NCBI GenBank assembly: GCA_947174175.1 | Contig: CAMWHW010000066.1 | Span: forward strand, 1 to 6,075 | Length of the DNA: 6,075 nt | Source of the DNA: an uncultured Clostridia bacterium | GTDB lineage: Bacteria; Bacillota; Clostridia; Christensenellales; Borkfalkiaceae | Direction: 5' to 3' | Part shown: in pieces, positions 4,815 to 6,075 of the stretch | How positions within the stretch are numbered: the first letter of the stretch is position 1 | Layout: every line of letters begins with the position of its first letter | The notes under the pieces: generated by a model | What the model was told of the DNA's origin: nothing | Seen by the model: only the letters and a program-made list of their open reading frames with translations | Databases searched by the model: none | Translations under genes and position numbers: made by a program

Positions 4815-6075
4815 TTAATCTAACACATACCAACTGAAGAACCAACCTTTTGAACTATGTTTATGACTATAAGAAGAATTTATGGCGTAATCTGCGCAAT
4901 ATTTTTTAATATTACTGGGTGTAATACGAATATCGTTCAAAGATTCCCAAGACTTATCCGTCGGATTTATATCATACTCAATATTAACACGATATTCAGT
5001 CATCGTAAAAGAATATTCGATATTAGCTAAACTATTGCATCCTGCAAATGCCGTTGCGTATACATTGCTAACGCCATTTCCCAACTTAACCGTCTTTAAG
5101 CTTGAACAGCCGTTAAACACGTAACTTTCTACTGTACCGATTTTATCGTTCAACTCAACGTATTTAAGATTTTTCAGATTTTCAAATTGTCTTTCATTTA
5201 GATTTTTAATATTATCGTGAATTATTATATTTTCAATATTTTTGGGACAATATAAAATGTTTTTAAAATCTTTGCTATAAAGTATCCCTTCAAAACTCGA
5301 ATACAGAGAACTACCGCTTTCAACGTTTATCTTTTCCAGCTTTAATGCTGAATTTAAAATAGTGATGTTTGATAACTGCGCATATTCAGGAATAGTTATT
5401 TCTTTAATCTGTGTATCTAATATACCCGTGATTATACAATTGCTATTATTATCATAGTAGAAATTAAAGTCCCTCAATTCCTGATAGCGCTCGAATTTTG
5501 CCGTAATCGATATATTATTTACTAAGTTGAATTTATAATTAAGTTTTGAGGTTATAAGTTCGTCGTCTTCATACCAGCCCAAAAACGTATACCCAAGGTT
5601 AGTCTGACAATTTAAAAAAATTTCAGTACCGTAATCGTAAGTATCAGAATTAGTACAAGTTAAAATGCCGCCTGCCGAAACGTTTGAATCTACCGAAAAA
5701 TCGTAGTGGTTAATATTCCAACGCGCCGTTAACGTTTTATTTTCGACATATTGCCAAATTCCGTCGGTCATTTTTGTTTCGCCGTCGTACCAACCGATAA
5801 ATGTATAACCCGTTCTGCTTACCGTGGGCAAAGTAAAGCTTAGGTCGTAAGTAACTTGTTGAGTATTTTCAGGCAACTCATCGCCGCCGTTAACGTCAAA
5901 ACTTATTCTATACTTATTCGCCAACCACGAAGCGGTTATAGTTTCGTTTTTCAGAATAGGTTTAAGGAAATCGTAACTCCACCCTGCAAACGTGTATCCC
6001 GTGCGGCTTGTCTGCTTAAACTGTGCAAATCCGTCCTCTTCAACTTGCTGAGCCGCAACTGCTGTGCCGCCCGCA
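4815..6075 (-). CDS. InlB-repeat / BspA-type leucine-rich-repeat surface protein, C-terminal part
   Basis: The reading frame is open to the right edge, so the start and any signal peptide are outside; 419 residues are visible. The first part is three InlB B-repeat-like modules. The end of one carries SRTGYTFAGW (about 1-50), a complete one runs from YRISFDVNGG to LTARW (about 55-119), and a divergent one has YDYGTEIFL, GYTFLGWYEDDEL and ITAKFE (about 123-195). BspA-type LRR_5 repeats follow (about 203-355), with SSFEGILYSKDFKNILYCP and the clear FNGCSSLKTVKL...AFAGCNSLANIEY. The protein ends in a polar tail, WFFSWYVLD, without LPxTG or a hydrophobic anchor. Such proteins are usually exported and bind host or neighbour surfaces; any anchoring domain must be N-terminal. 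The TTG at 5924 is inside the repeats and is not the start. The LRR part is very AT-rich (9 of 60 G+C at 5221-5280). Confidence 0.88.
   Translation of the reverse strand, partial: AGGTAVAAQQVEEDGFAQFKQTSRTGYTFAGWSYDFLKPILKNETITASWLANKYRISFDVNGGDELPENTQQVTYDLSFTLPTVSRTGYTFIGWYDGETKMTDGIWQYVENKTLTARWNINHYDFSVDSNVSAGGILTCTNSDTYDYGTEIFLNCQTNLGYTFLGWYEDDELITSKLNYKFNLVNNISITAKFERYQELRDFNFYYDNNSNCIITGILDTQIKEITIPEYAQLSNITILNSALKLEKINVESGSSLYSSFEGILYSKDFKNILYCPKNIENIIIHDNIKNLNERQFENLKNLKYVELNDKIGTVESYVFNGCSSLKTVKLGNGVSNVYATAFAGCNSLANIEYSFTMTEYRVNIEYDINPTDKSWESLNDIRITPSNIKKYCADYAINSSYSHKHSSKGWFFSWYVLD
5745..6035 (-). repeat. Tandem InlB-type repeat modules (protein-level)
   Basis: Successive SRTGYTF-GW blocks at about 5994-6008 and 5800-5830, and a more diverged NLGYTFLGWY at about 5574-5598, show tandem module duplication. 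The copies are clear in protein but have drifted at DNA level, so recent recombination between them is not evident. Confidence 0.6.

Noticed and set aside
5880..5924. TTG 5924 as the start of the surface protein
   Set aside because: The frame stays open to the window edge and the upstream part is another InlB-type repeat, so the true start is outside.

Overview
All genes in this window lie on the minus strand, so transcription runs from the right end to the left end. The gene content suggests an anaerobic, low-to-middle GC member of the Firmicutes, most likely an uncultured gut clostridium. Reasons: strong Shine-Dalgarno sites of the AGGTG/GAGGTG type, a tsaE-tsaB-rimI cluster as in Firmicutes, a Mur ligase with a membrane N-terminus, a BspA/InlB-repeat surface protein, and unusually cysteine-rich proteins (12 Cys in 206 residues of TsaB, 9 in 147 of RimI). 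The genus cannot be named from the sequence alone.

Right part (about 4115-6075), AT-rich and accessory in character. A partial surface protein (4815-6075) carries three InlB-type B-repeats followed by BspA-type leucine-rich repeats; its N-terminus lies outside the window. It is followed by a 212-residue protein of unknown function (4115-4753).

Left-centre (220-4049), GC-richer and housekeeping. Five tightly packed genes form one operon: tsaE, tsaB, rimI, an alpha/beta hydrolase and a murF-type Mur ligase. Neighbours overlap by 8 and 4 bases or are separated by 21 and 11 bases. TsaE and TsaB serve the t6A tRNA modification, RimI is a protein N-acetyltransferase, and the Mur ligase joins D-Ala-D-Ala to the peptidoglycan precursor. 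The operon begins at a predicted promoter (4058-4087) and ends at an intrinsic terminator (161-193). Just beyond the terminator lies the start of ddl (1-139), which makes the D-Ala-D-Ala used by MurF.

The most unusual element is at 4043-4087. A 13-bp inverted repeat holds a consensus -10 box in its loop and the tsaE start codon in one arm, and is followed by a U-rich tract. The promoter predicts a leaderless tsaE mRNA, while RNA reading through from upstream would fold the AUG into a stem and may terminate. A related but weaker arrangement (a -10-like box abutting a terminator hairpin) lies before ddl. Other points of interest are a Mur ligase whose usual N-terminal UDP-binding domain is replaced by about five membrane segments, and a hydrolase whose only start giving a complete fold is ATT. 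I found no tRNA, rRNA, CRISPR array or insertion sequence. No gene-free stretch exceeds about 80 bases.
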